Positions 33,103 through 44,500 of a stretch of DNA of 64,000 nt are shown piece by piece; position 1 is the stretch's first letter, and each line of letters begins with the position of its first letter. Under the pieces are notes generated by a model. The model was not told the origin of the DNA. It did no database searches and saw only the letters and a list, made by a program, of their open reading frames with translations. The position numbers were made by a program, and so were the translations under genes. The stretch is from Pseudofabraea citricarpa (lineage: Eukaryota > Ascomycota > Leotiomycetes > Helotiales > Dermateaceae): assembly GCA_029641185.1 (NCBI GenBank), contig JAPWGK010000031.1, positions 391,095 through 455,094 on the forward strand, read 5' to 3'.

Positions 33103-34553
33103 GATTCGACGATGTTGACAGTTTTGGACGAGGGAAAAGCAAGGCTGGTGATGCACTTCTTATAAGATGCGGTATGCATGGTCATTGCCATGAGAAAGTG
33201 TAGGCGTCATTCATTATTCAGGTACCCGTCGTTGTCTTTCGTTGTCTTCGGACTACAGTGTTTTCCAGAGTCCGTGATTCTAGGGGTCAATAGTTAGCTA
33301 GTTGGATCGCTAATCCTAAAAATAAGAAGAAGAAGAAAAAAAAAAGAAAATCCTGACATTGAGCATGCACGCACGCATCAATCTTACCTGAGGAGGAAGG
33401 CCTTTCTACTTGGCATCGTGTTCCGATCGGAGACCCTTTGAAGCAAGGACTTGGAACGAATCAAGCATCCATTAACGAAATGATAGCATTGGGCTCGTTC
33501 GAAGGTAGTCTGTCATTGGTGGGGTTGAATAGACTCGCTTACAATAGAAGTCATATCATTATTCTAAGTAGTGAGTAGAATGTCATGTATAAAGAGAAGG
33601 ACCGAAACCTATGGGGAAATCGTGTAAAGCCACGTTTACGGCGTTGGCGTTTTAGTAGCGCCATGCATGTCAACTTTTTCGGGTGACTGAAACATCGATG
33701 ACTCTTTACATGCAGCTAGTCAGGAATTCCTCTCTGGCATCGATCTCCATCCTTGGCGAGAAGTACATGCCATATTTTGTAATTTGGGCACTGGATACGT
33801 GATATTATAAAGTGATATCTATAGGTACTTGAGTATTAGTATAATGTATTCTTGACGGGTGATAAGCCGGCTTACTTAGTTCAATCACATCGAAAATCTT
33901 ATGAGTATAAAGTAAATGTAAATAACAAATTGTGATTCTGATTCTTAGGAAAATGGTTATAAATGATAACATAAGTTGTGAATCTTCTTCATTTGAAATT
34001 AAGGAAAAAGAGCTGAATCTAAATTCATATAAATCTTTATGTTTTCGAGCGAATTTCAACGCTCTTGTGCATTTCATACGTGAATTATACTTCTTTCTAT
34101 GCATGTAACATTAGTTGACTTTGATGTATGAATATATGATAGCAACAGTACAGCAACTTGATCAAATGCCTAATGTATAAGTACAAAATCGCTCACTCTG
34201 CCCCCAGAGGAGGCTAACTATCTGGGTTAGAGTAGGCCCTCGATCTCCAGCGTGGAAGGATAGCTTGATACTACCCAAGGGCGTGTTGGGAAAGTGTTCA
34301 AAAACAAGATGGTTCACGGATGATGGGCAAAGAATCTCATGTGAAAAGACAGTGGTTAGTTCTTCCTAAGCGCGGTTGCTCTGCTCTGTTTTAGACGCGC
34401 GTCTAAAATTGCGAACCGGACAAGCTACCTCAGCGACCGACGGACGACGAGATTGAAAGAGCCCATCGGATAGCCAGCCCATCCACCCTACAAAACCCCC
34501 AACCATCTACCACCCCTCAATCCCTCGATTCCAACCCGCCAATTCTGTTCAAG
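33103..34553. other. Intergenic, 1.45 kb, with a 20-bp palindrome near its end
   Basis: Divergent promoter region. A purine tract (AAGAAGAAGAAG...) lies at about 33,325-33,348, and AT-rich DNA at 33.8-34.1 kb. A perfect palindrome, TTTTAGACGCGCGTCTAAAA at 34389-34408, sits 146 bp before the ATP19 start. No gene recognised. Confidence 0.45.
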
Positions 34554-34985
34554 ATGGTCGCCATGTACAAGATCTTCGGTCGCGAGATCGGTTCTCACTA
34601 CGTACGTCCCCCGTCCCTGATTCCGATCTCCCTGTTCTCCGGCTGGAGAAAAACGAAGCTGCTGCTTGATTCCTAACACCGGCCAATTGAATGCTGTTCT
34701 GCATAATATGCTATGAATTGGGATCTGGTGCTGACTTGGGATTCTGTATCTAGCTCGCCATGGGTGTCCTGGCTACCATGTTCGGCGGCGTCACACTTTC
34801 TATGGGAGGATCCAAGGTGCAGAAGGCTCAAGGCCCACCCATCAATGCCTCAAGTCCCGATGAGGAGAAGTTCATCCAGTAGGTGGTGCCATTTTGAGAG
34901 TCGATGATCTCGAGCTAATACTGCGGATAGGGACTTTTTGAAGAACGTCGAGTCGGATGGAAAGAAGGAGCCAGCTAAGCATTGA
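34554..34985 (+). CDS. ATP19: ATP synthase subunit K (ATP19)
   Basis: A small three-exon gene (34554-34601, 34754-34878, 34931-34985) encoding 75 aa. It begins MVAMYKIFGREIGSHYLAMG, with the junction after SHY, and continues VLATMFGGVTLSMGG (single membrane segment) and a soluble tail ending KKEPAKH. This matches subunit k of the mitochondrial F1Fo ATP synthase, which helps dimerise the complex in the inner membrane. All junctions close in phase. Both introns carry normal GT..AG ends; intron 1 (152 nt) lies early in the gene. The gene is far too short and split to appear as a single ORF. Confidence 0.9.
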
Positions 34986-35989
34986 TAGAATACATCGTTC
35001 AGACAAGATGCGCGGAAGAAAGGTAGCTGCGTCAGCTGTTGTTGGCTGCATGTGTACATATAGGGAAAGCTTATAATGCATCAATTGGAGCATGGTCCTA
35101 TTGCTTGTACCAAGTCAATTTCTTTCTGCGGTACTATGTGAACCAATGTGTTTAGGTGCAGCTTCTGTGTTATGGCTTTCTTACTATATGTAGGTTGATA
35201 TCTCGAATCCGGTTCTCTTTTCGACATAGGGAACTCAGAAGAGAGTTAGTTATACTGGGCATGTTCTGCTACTTCATTTCATATAACCGGGAAACCGAAC
35301 TGTTCTAGCATTCTGCCTACCAGGGTTTCCAAAGATGTTGAGGACTCACTTATGCTATATAACAGTGAGCCCGGAACAGAGGTCTCAGGCTGGAGTTCCA
35401 ATCTATTTACAAAATGTTCGATGTGGTTCTTATCCAGCGATCACAACAACAGTGTGTTGCGTTTTTTACCCTTATCTTGATTCAAGTTCATCATTTCAGG
35501 ACCGATACAACAGCTACACATCCTATATTAATCCATTCGTTACCTAGGCGACGATACAATGGTATAGTAAGTTCGGAGTGCTACGTGCGGTGACTTAAAG
35601 ACATTCTTGCCTTGAGGTACTTTCCTCACTCAGCCCCCCTCGTTCCTAGCTATATTACTCTTAATTAACAAGGTATGTGATTATAAAGCCTTATACTTCC
35701 ATTGCTATCGGCAGAACAACATCAATCAACTTAATGTTACTCTATATTTGCATCCATCATGTGATAGAGGGGTTTCCATCAATGAGTTCAAAAACCGTCA
35801 AAGCCCGAGAAGCTTCATATATAGCGTCACTTAGAGCATCGATAATCCGACTTCAGAAGAATCATTTTGTGGCTGATCTAATTCTGGTACTTGCCCAAAA
35901 GTGGTTGTAAATTTAATCGTCAACGCCCAACTTCCGCACGTTCATTCTCACGACCCCTCCTCAATAATGTAAACATCTCAAACGGCAAC
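34986..35989. other. Intergenic, 1.0 kb
   Basis: 3'UTR of ATP19, then promoter of the lactonohydrolase gene. Only short frames (up to 77 codons) without recognisable sequence; nothing else seen. Confidence 0.4.
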
Positions 35990-37297
35990 ATGGCAACTGT
36001 AACCATTTCCGACATTATCCTGACCCCTACGGAGATAGTGGTATGCCGAATATCTAGAAACCAATAATTGTTCAAGCTGACAGACCTCCAGAAAGGTGAC
36101 CGTATCATCGAGAGCAATGGCAAAGTCAAGTCAGTCCCGAAACCCTCAGTACCAAGAGACCAGGGCTGATGGCACAACTGCAGACCTCACACGGCAAAGC
36201 CCGACGAGATTACTCTGATCCAGTACACACCTGAATTCGGCGAGTTGATAGGAGAAGCACCAGCACACTCTCTGCTTGTCACGACAAGCGGCGCAACCAA
36301 CAATCCCTTCTTCCACGAAGCATGCGTCTACCTCCCCGCTCACGAAGAGCTCTACATTACATCGAATCTTTTGCAGTCCTCCAAGAGCTCGAACCTCCCC
36401 ACGATCCTTATCTCGCGCCTCAAACTCCAACGCACCGATCGCCTGAGCGGGGAGAATAATGTACATACGGTAGAATGGGTCAAGATGCGAGCGCCGCCTA
36501 GTATCGACATGCCGAACGGTGGAGTCAATTACAAAGACGGCATTCTCTTCTGTGCCCAGGGCTCCCTGCAAGCAGGCACAGGTGGAATCTATTATATGCC
36601 ACGTGGAGCACCACCGCAAGCCATGATAACAAATTTCCATGGCCGTGATTTCAACTCAGTGAATGATGTTGTCGTGGCTACGGACGGGTCTATCTGGTTT
36701 ACAGATCCTGTCTATGGCCACGAGCAGGATTTCCGGCCGCAGCCAAAACTTCCCAATCAGGTCTATCGGTTTGATCCGAGCGATGGGGATCTAAGAGTTG
36801 TTGCTGATGGGTTCGGGCGACCGAATGGGATCTGTTTTAGTCCGGATGAGAAGATTGTCTATATCACGGATACCGATCACATCCACGGTGATGGGAGTAA
36901 AGATCCCAAAAGGTGAGTTTCCCCAATATCCTGAATATACACAAGAGAGAGAAAACCAATCATCTAATCAAACACAAGACCCGCAACTATCTATGCCTTT
37001 GATGTTCTCATCTCCTCTGGCGCACCTTTCCTCATCAACAGACGAGTCTTCGCCTTTGCCGCCGTCGGCTTCCCAGACGGCATCAAATGCGACGTGCACG
37101 GGAACGTCTACTCAGGATGCGGTGATGGGATCGAAGTATGGAATGCACGCGGGACACTGATTGGACGAATTCTCGTCCACGGCGGCGTAGCCAATTTCTG
37201 TTTCGGGCGGGAAGGCGAGCTGTTCGTGTGCGCGGAGCAGAAGCTGTGGCGAGTACAGCTAAAGCGCACGACGAGAGGTGCACTGCTTGGCATATGA
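35990..37297 (+). CDS. SMP-30/gluconolactonase-type lactonohydrolase
   Basis: 378 aa from four exons: 35990-36040, 36092-36129, 36184-36912, 36979-37297. Six-bladed beta-propeller hydrolase of the SMP-30/LRE family. Fungal members hydrolyse lactones and need a divalent metal. Visible blocks are CVYLPAHEELYITSN, FNSVNDVVVATDGSIWFTDP (N and D are metal-ligand candidates), YGHEQDFRP, FGRPNGICFSPDEKIVYITD, FPDGIKCDVHGNVYSGCGDG and VANFCFGREGELFV. The first two exons are tiny. The acceptor after 36091 rather than 36083 is required to keep the frame (IVKGDRIIESNGKVKPHTA). No signal peptide, so probably cytosolic. The natural lactone is not deducible. Confidence 0.85.
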
Positions 37298-37890
37298 AGT
37301 AAGGCATCTGCACATTTTCCTCCATCGAAGAGAAGAAGAGTTAGAAATGTGGTTGCCAAGGATCGGGTGGGGTGATAAGTCGAGCTCCCAAGAATCCCCA
37401 AGCACATTGAGTTCCGGATACCCTTCTTGGGACTTGCTTGGATTTGGATGCTTTTGAGTGCTTCTCTCACGTGCGAGATGAGACTTGTGGATCGTTGGGC
37501 CATGGCACCACCAGATATTCCTATTCTGCGTACGCCCTTCGCCATTAGTGCGTTCCCGTCAGGCCATGACGTTGGAGGGGTTCTTGGGACTGGAGGCACA
37601 AGAGATAGAACGAAGTTCAGAAAAGCTCGGCGTACATATCTACACAGTCATACATACCCATCCCGTACCACAGAAAGAAAATCAAGGGAAGTAGAAGAAG
37701 AGATAAAACAAAAACCAAGGAACTTGCTCTCATTTTTGGTTTCCTCCTGTTGCAATCCCATCTATCTTTCTCTCGTCTTCAAAAACTCCATATCTGAACC
37801 TAATCCTTCACTCACTCACTCACTCACTCAGTCACTCAACCCACCTTGATATATCTACCTACCTACTTACCTATCCACCAAGAGAGAAGG
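37298..37890. other. Intergenic promoter with a (CACT)n tract
   Basis: About 590 bp. A run of CACT/TCAC units at about 37,808-37,838 lies in the probable 5'UTR of the SDR gene. No ORF of note. Confidence 0.45.
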
Positions 37891-38927
37891 ATGCCAGAAA
37901 ATAAAAACTCCCCCATAATCCTCGTCACCGGCGCCAACAGAGGCATCGGCTACAACATCATCCAATCGACCGCCCAACGTCTACCGGACGCAACATATAT
38001 CCTCGGGTGCCGGTCCTCAAAGCGAGGTCACGAAGCCGTCGCGTCGCTTCAGAAACGCGGCATCACAGCACCGCTCGGCGTGCTCGAACTCGACGTCGAC
38101 GACGACAACAGCATCTGCCTCGCGGTGTCTCTGTTGCGGAAGAGGTTTGGGAGGGTAGATGGTACGTATTTTCCACATGTATATTTTCATATATCTTTTC
38201 CTCTTCTCCTGATTTTTGCTTTGGGGGGAATTATTTTGAGATTTGATGATGTCTTCCTCGAGTTTCTTTACTTGTACATGTATATATATTTATACATGAA
38301 TCTGCCAATTCTCCCCTATTCCGCACCTAGGTACCTAACTAAAAAAAAAAAAAAACAGTCCTCATCAACGCCGCATCCCTAACCCTCCCGCCCTTCCACC
38401 CCTCTTCCCCCTCCTCATCCTCCTCCTTCTCGTCTTCCCCAAAAGCAAGCAAGAAGAACAGCAGCCACCAGCAGCACTCCGTGCACACGTCGACCCAGGA
38501 CCTGTCGCACCTGCGGACGACATACGCCCAGACGCTGTCGACGAACCTGACATCAGTCGCGTGCCTCAGCCAGGCCTTCCTGCCCCTCCTGCACTCGTCG
38601 ATCCTCCCCCTTCCCAAGATCATAAACCTCTCTCTCTCTTCTCTTTCGACGGCAGCAGATAGAGATTGCCCTACTAGTTATCTGGTTTCGAAATTGGCTC
38701 TGGAGGCTTTTTCGGCCGATTTGAGAGAGAGGACGTGGGCGGAGTGTGAGGTTTATGTTGTTAGACCTGGGAAAGAAGAGGAGGAGGGAGAGGATGGGAA
38801 TGGGAATCTGAATGGGAATGAGGTTGATGCCGTTGTGAGGCTGGTTGAGGCGAGGGAGGGTGAGTATAGGACAGCGTTGGGTTGGGAGGTTGCGGAAAAG
38901 GGGCAGATGAGAGAGATTGGTTTATGA
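37891..38927 (+). CDS. Short-chain dehydrogenase/reductase
   Basis: 279 aa from two exons (37891-38161, 38359-38927). The junction restores FGRVDVLINAASL. Cofactor loop VTGANRGIG (TGxxxGxG) at residues ~12-20; ELDVDDDNS follows the third strand; NAA replaces the usual NNAG. The catalytic pair is Y-L-V-S-K in SYLVSKLALEAFSADLRERT, with the catalytic Ser in NLSLSSLST. A Ser-rich insert (~30 residues after HPSS) and an Asn/Gly/Glu-rich insert near residue 235 are unusual for the family. The start at 37891 (MPENKNSP) is preferred to the frame opening at 37846, which encodes a leader-like repeat. The 197-nt intron is pyrimidine- and A-rich. Probably NADP(H)-dependent carbonyl reductase-like; substrate unknown. 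Confidence 0.82.
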
Positions 38928-39179
38928 ATGCCTTTTTTGTTCTTCACTCTCTGTTTATTTGTAAACGATTTAGTTGCCTGAGTGGGTTTGAGGTGAGGAT
39001 GGAATAGATTCAAGTTAATCATGTGGGTTAAAGTGTTGGCGTTATATACCTATATTATTGAATAAGAGTGATGGCCAGGCTGCTTCAGTCTATATACTTG
39101 TTGACATTGGGATATCTTCTATCTAATTATAATACAAGTCGTTTTTATACAATAACTCTAATATACAACACACCTGAAT

Positions 39180-41036
39180 CTAATTACTGCCGTCTTTCTT
39201 TCCGTCGTCTTCTCCATGGTGTGTATCCTTGGTAGCCTCTTTAGCCTCCGAGGTAAAGTCTTCTGCTTCTGTCAAAGGCTGCGAATCCACGTCTTTGCCA
39301 TCCTCATGATTTTGAGGCTCGCCTCCCCAATCATCTCTTTCCTCGTCTTCCTCAGCATCAGCCTGCAGTAGATCCGCTGCATTGGTCAAGAATGGTGCCT
39401 CTTCTTCACTCTCGTTTTGTGCCTCGGCATTCTGTTCGTAAACACCAGGCATGTATCGAGCGTACCGCTTTTGAGCGATAGCATAATCTTGTTCAGCTTT
39501 TTGTTTTCGCTCTTCGTCACTCAAAGGACCACCCTGCGATTCCAACTCCTCCCTAGCAGCGGCAAGCAGACTCTGCGCGTTTGTTGCAAATGCTTTGTTG
39601 TTATCGTATTCCAGTAAAGGATTTTCTTGGTTCTCTGACTCGAGCTCCTTCAAAAACCGCTCGTGCATGCGAGTGCTCAATTTTGAGACTCCGCAGTTGA
39701 TTGGGTGGTTATGGATTGGCCAGCCATTTACAAGTCTGATGGCTCGTTTGGCATCGGCACTGTTCGCCATAATGACGAACCCATATTTTCTCGATGTGCC
39801 ATTGGGATTCCGAGCGATCATAGCTTTGACGAAAGGTGAGAGGCCGTGGAATATGAACAAAAGATGACGCTCCTCCACCCGTGAGGAAAGATTGCCTACG
39901 AAGATAACAGACTCTCGGGGTGGGAAAGGCTCTCCAGGTTCAGGAGTGAACACAAAACCATCCGGATATAGTCGAGCAACCGAATACCTTACTGCGGACA
40001 ACACTTCCTTTCGTGCTTGCAAATCGAGTTCTTCGTCGCTTGTCATAAATTCCTTTGGTGGAAGATGGGGAACATTCAATTCATTTAGTCGTTTATTAAT
40101 CGCTTCGGCTTGCTTTTTGACCAGCACCAACGCAGCTCTAGCATTTGCAGCATTCATATCTGCCACGGATTTCTGTTTTAAGGTGTTCCAGATTTCCATT
40201 ATTATTTGATTCTTTTGCCCCACCCACGACGTTGGCGCATTTTCAGAGGGTAAAATTGGAAGAGGCGTCGGCGCAGGGGGAGGAGGAGGAGGTGGTGGTG
40301 GTGGTGGTGGAGCTGGAGTTGGAGCTGGAGCTTGCACTTCTTTTTTCTCCTCATATTCAGGACACGCCAAACAGACTGCTGTAGCATAGTCCGAATCATG
40401 GCTTATAGAGATCTTGACCATCTGTGCATCGTCCCAGTTGTTCGAGTGCTCCTTCTTGATCAGAGCTATCGGAGCCTGAAGTCTACCATCAGGTCGCCGT
40501 TCTTGTTTGAGGATGGCGACATCGCGATAAGTGAGCTTGCGCTTGGGAGACTGGTGAGCTTTAATTGCAGCTTCTTTAGCTGCAAACCTAAGACAGCATC
40601 AGCAGGGCCAACGGAATATATACTGGGAACAAACGTACCGCCCAGCTACAAACTGCGCATAACGGTCAAGTGCTGCATTGGCAGACTTCTCAACCTTAGC
40701 CAGCTGCTGGCCCAGATTATGTGCGATCACCCAATCCTGATTATCACGGTCGACGACCTCGCCCCGGCCTAGTTTCTGCCTTCCTGCTCGTAACTCGGCC
40801 GTCCGTTGGTCCAGCGCTTTCCTCTGCTTCAGCAAGTCATCCCATCTCGACAATTGAGTCAACAAGTCAGGATAGGGCTGAACGTGTATCTGCTGCTTCT
40901 CCTCCTCTGTGAAAATCCTGTCCACAAAGCGTCGCCCATGTCCTATCCCAGTTTTGTGACCAAGGATGGCCCGTATCCGTGAGATTCTGCAGATGTCGTT
41001 GCCAATATTGATGGGGAAAGGAAATGGTCGTGGCAT
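39180..41036 (-). CDS. PPT2-type phosphopantetheinyl transferase fused to an RRM domain
   Basis: 601 aa from two exons on the minus strand (41036-40639 and 40587-39180). The N-terminal ~200 residues are an AcpS-type holo-ACP synthase: PINIGNDICRISRIRAIL (metal/CoA motif), then RFAAKEAAIKAHQSP across the junction, then VKISISHDSDYATAVCLA. In yeast this enzyme (Ppt2) activates the mitochondrial acyl carrier protein. Without a stop the frame continues through a Pro-rich linker (12 consecutive prolines) into a ~370-residue region. That region contains an RRM: VIFVGNL (RNP2) and SRKYGFVIM (RNP1), about 40 residues apart. It ends in an acidic tail. Stand-alone AcpS enzymes are ~130-200 aa, so this is either a true fusion or two genes joined in one frame. 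The ATG at 41036 is directly followed by the AcpS motif, with no clear presequence. Confidence 0.83.
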
Positions 41037-41883
41037 CGCTGTTGGAAAGGCATTTTGAATGTGCTGCTATCAAATCGCGTCAGGATATTTTGACGTCTGT
41101 TGCCACAGGGGTCTGCGGGCGCTAATCATGTGGGTATGGCGGGGTCGCTTTCTGATGTTCCCGAAGGACTACATCACGAGCTTTGGTTTTCAAGGGTGCT
41201 AATCGGCTCCGATTTAACGTCTGTGTTCTTTTTTGTTGCCGTATTCTTATGATTTCAATAAGATGAGTTTGACTGCCTTGTGAAGCTCAATATGAAAATA
41301 TACATAATTGATATATCGTTGGTTAGAATACTTACCTACTTGCCTCTACGTGTAACAATCGCATCCTTTTTGTTCACTATCCTTTAACGATTCTAAGGTG
41401 TTCCCTAGTTTAACAACTTAGAACAATTATATTAAATATAATGGCTGTTCGGGGTATGTTTTTTGTTTCCGGATATCTGTGGAAAATTAAATATTATTGA
41501 ATCGGCGACGGTTCCCACACGCCCCCAGTTTGAAAAGGAAAATAAAAAGGTGACCTGGCACGGACGAGACACTTGCTAGTTTTCTAAAATGAACAATTGG
41601 CATTTTATTTGTAGGAATCTACTATCTGAAGAAAGCTCCAAAACCCACACCGACCCGAAACTCTCTTGCAAGAAATGCATTTTGGCAAGCAATAAAGTGG
41701 AGTGGTATCAAAACGACCATCAGCAGAAATCATTCCCGAAAGCAACGTCGCAAAAAGCAAATTTCCGTAGCAACATCATCTCCTTCATCCATACGCAGCA
41801 TACCCCCCCGCAAATTCCATTCTTGGTTCTGGTCTCTGTAGTCAATTAATTTCACCTTGGACTTGGAGACCATGACCATATCT
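41037..41883. other. Intergenic, about 850 bp
   Basis: Promoter of the PPT2-RRM gene (first part) and 3'UTR of the DUF1774-like gene. AT-rich at 41.2-41.5 kb. No gene, RNA or repeat recognised. Confidence 0.4.
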
Positions 41884-42912
41884 CTAGTTGTCATCCAAGA
41901 GGGGAGCTCTCTCTTGATCTGGCTCGACAACCTGTCCTTCACGTCTGAAGCTGACCTCCTTGCCAAAGATACCCGGAACAGCGATGACTAAGGTTGCAAC
42001 AAAGAGCGTTGCCATGATAGTGAAAGCAAAGATCCATTGGAAAGCGATCGCCTTGATGAAGAATTGATGGACTCCGAGTCCCGCGGTCAAGATGCTGAGT
42101 GCGAAACCCATGGTATAGTCCTGATAAGTTGTTAGTCTGGCACGGATTTAACTGTTAGAGGATGGCAAACCTTGAAAGTAACGAGGAAGAACAATCCGTA
42201 GACCAAGATACCCCAGATAGCAATATTGGCTAGGATGCGAGCTGCAAGAGAGCTTGCATGGACAGCGATAGCTCCATTCCAGTACAGAGCCACAAAGTTC
42301 CAAGCAAGTGGTCCAGAGACGACTGGAATGTGAATAAATCGTGGATGGGTATTATGGCGGAAATAGAGGGCAGAAAGGTTGAAGAAGTTCACGATCAAGA
42401 TGAGCTCAGACCAGACATGGTGACCACGGACGAAAAGCATAACCCATCCAAACAAAAGCAAATTGCTGAAGATGAAGTGGCTGCCTACACCTGCAGCTGC
42501 GTTGACATAATCGCTGTTTGCAGAGAAGAGCTGCCAGACGTAGCCAATCTGCGAGATGAACAGAACAATCCTAATGGTTGTAAGCACATGTGTGTGGAGG
42601 CCAAGAACGCTGTACATACCAGTAAATGGAAGTGATGATGGAGTTCAAGGCAAATGGAGTGGGATAATGGGTATTGACGCCCCAGATGGTGTGACGCAGA
42701 GCTTTGTGGTCATCGTGGGGAACGTTGAAGGTGTAGTAGAAGCTGGTAACCACAAGGAGCAGCCAACTGAGGATGGTGAGGATCTTGTAGGTCCACACGG
42801 CAGCTGGAGAGTGAGACTCTCTCTGGGAGAAGGGGTTTACTGTGAAGCCATGTCAGCGCAATTGTAAACAGGATTCCAGTATGGAGGACATACCTTGGTG
42901 AAAGTTGGCCAT
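41884..42912 (-). CDS. Multi-pass membrane protein, DUF1774-like
   Basis: 291 aa from four exons on the minus strand: 42912-42894 (19 nt), 42839-42620, 42570-42171, 42120-41884. Hydrophobic segments follow one another: ILTILSWLLLVVTSFYYTF, HFIFSNLLLFGWVMLFVRG, ELILIVNFFNLSALYF, ILANIAIWGILVYGLFFLV and FAFTIMATLFVATLVIAVP. GVNTHYPTPFALNSIITSIY and VSGPLAWNFVALYWNGAIAV recall the fungal DUF1774 family. The very short first exon (MANFHQ) is supported by correct donor and acceptor bases and phase. The C-terminus (EPDQERAPLLDD) is acidic with a dileucine-like ERAPLL signal, suggesting endosome/vacuole sorting (inference). No biochemical function is known for the family. Confidence 0.78.
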
Positions 42913-44500
42913 CTTGACGGGGGCAAGGCTGTCGCAACCAGATGAGTATTATCTGAGCCTGTAGCACACACACAGGATTTGACACAATCAGAGTCTTGAT
43001 CGGGAGGCTATGAAGGCAGTGAGTTCAGCTCTAAAAAGCGCAGCTGGAATGTTCGTCCTACAGCAAGACTGTTGAAGATGGAAGAAAGAAAAAGGAGGAG
43101 GGTGAAAAAAGATCTGGGACTTAGTGGAAGCCAACCAAAGAGGCAGTAGCTGCCAGGATCCAAGCAGGCCAGGAAGCTAGGAAGCTAGGAAGCTGGGAAG
43201 CCAGGGAAGCCAGGGAAGCCAGCACGTTCGGACCAGGTTGTGACGTACCAGAACAAGTCGTACTGTATGTGGTATGTATGTGGCATTTAATATTGTGGCC
43301 CCCTCCCCCCTCTTGCGAGCTGTCAGGCACTTCTCAACCCCGCATTAAACGCCAGCCTATGGGATTTTCAAATGTCGTTCCGTCAGTAGCCACATTCCCT
43401 CACATTCCCTACCACCTATTTCTTCTGCTGCCACTGTTGCAACACCACATTGCATCTCTAGACTGACGACGATCAACAGGAAAACAGCACGGATTGCTGC
43501 GGAGCGCCCTCGTTCCCCGATTGCACTCAACCTCCGCCACCAATATTGTCAAGTACAGTACGTTGGACAGACAGAAACATCATGTTTCATGGCTTTACGT
43601 GCAACAAGCAGAGCAAGAGCTGTGGCAATTCGCTCTGCCGCTTCCCCGCAATTCCTATTTCGTGATGGGCATCTCATCTCTGCAGATCAGCTGGTGCGAC
43701 TCGGGCATTTTCCTGGTGCTTTATTGCTCCAATTCTCACGTATCATGCCATTGATCACCTTAACCCACCCACCGCTAAGACCTGATCGCTCACACAACAT
43801 CTTGGCTGGGGATGGCGTACACAAGGACGGAAGAGAGCTAGCATGGCCTCAATTATGCTCGGAGGGTACGCAGCTCCTCGTCAGGCGACGAGCTGGTGAA
43901 GGTTATTGACTTTGGCACACCTTTAAGGGTACAGCCTTGCATCCGGACACCGGGCCAGGCCAGGGTGCCTAGTGATTCCACGATTCTTCTCACCGACACC
44001 GGTTGCTTGAGTTACCATCACAAGCAACGCAGTATCTGATGGCGGAGGGGCGGGTGCAGACAACAAGACAACAAGCTCGGAGGGTGACGTAGAAGGGGGT
44101 TTCTGAGCGACTTTTCAACCTGCGACGAGTGGATCCCGTACGAGTGCATCAGGAATTGAGAGTCTCATGCCATGGGCTGATCAGTTCTAGCCGCCCGCAG
44201 CACGCAGGTGCTGGAATAATGAATGATACAGTGCAGTACGGTGGTGCTCTTGAAAGACTGCGCCACAGTGTGGTGGTCCGAGGTGTGGCACAAACCAGGC
44301 ACGACAGAATGACGAATTCAGGCTGATCCGTGGAGCTCCTGCTATCGGATCATCCCGCGGCTCGTTGCTTCAGTGAAGCTCTGTTGTGTACCGTATCCCA
44401 AGCACCAAACTTCCCGTGCTCACCTCTGACTAACCACTATTGAACAATATTCCCTCACCAGAACATCCGACTAGAGCTTGTCTCAGGCCATTCAATCAAT
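42913..44500. other. Divergent 1.6 kb region with a GGAAGC minisatellite
   Basis: Between the DUF1774-like gene (-) and the aminopeptidase (+). At 43,171-43,222 a GGAAGCTA / GGAAGCCAG unit of 8-9 bp is repeated about six times. Frames in the rest (up to 106 codons) look random. Confidence 0.5.

Noticed and set aside
43589..43909. 106-aa ORF in the DUF1774/aminopeptidase intergenic region
   Set aside because: Low-complexity Arg/Ala start and no domain; probably chance in GC-rich promoter DNA. A partial CGACGTGCAACAA-like match nearby (43598) lacks the first bases of the core.
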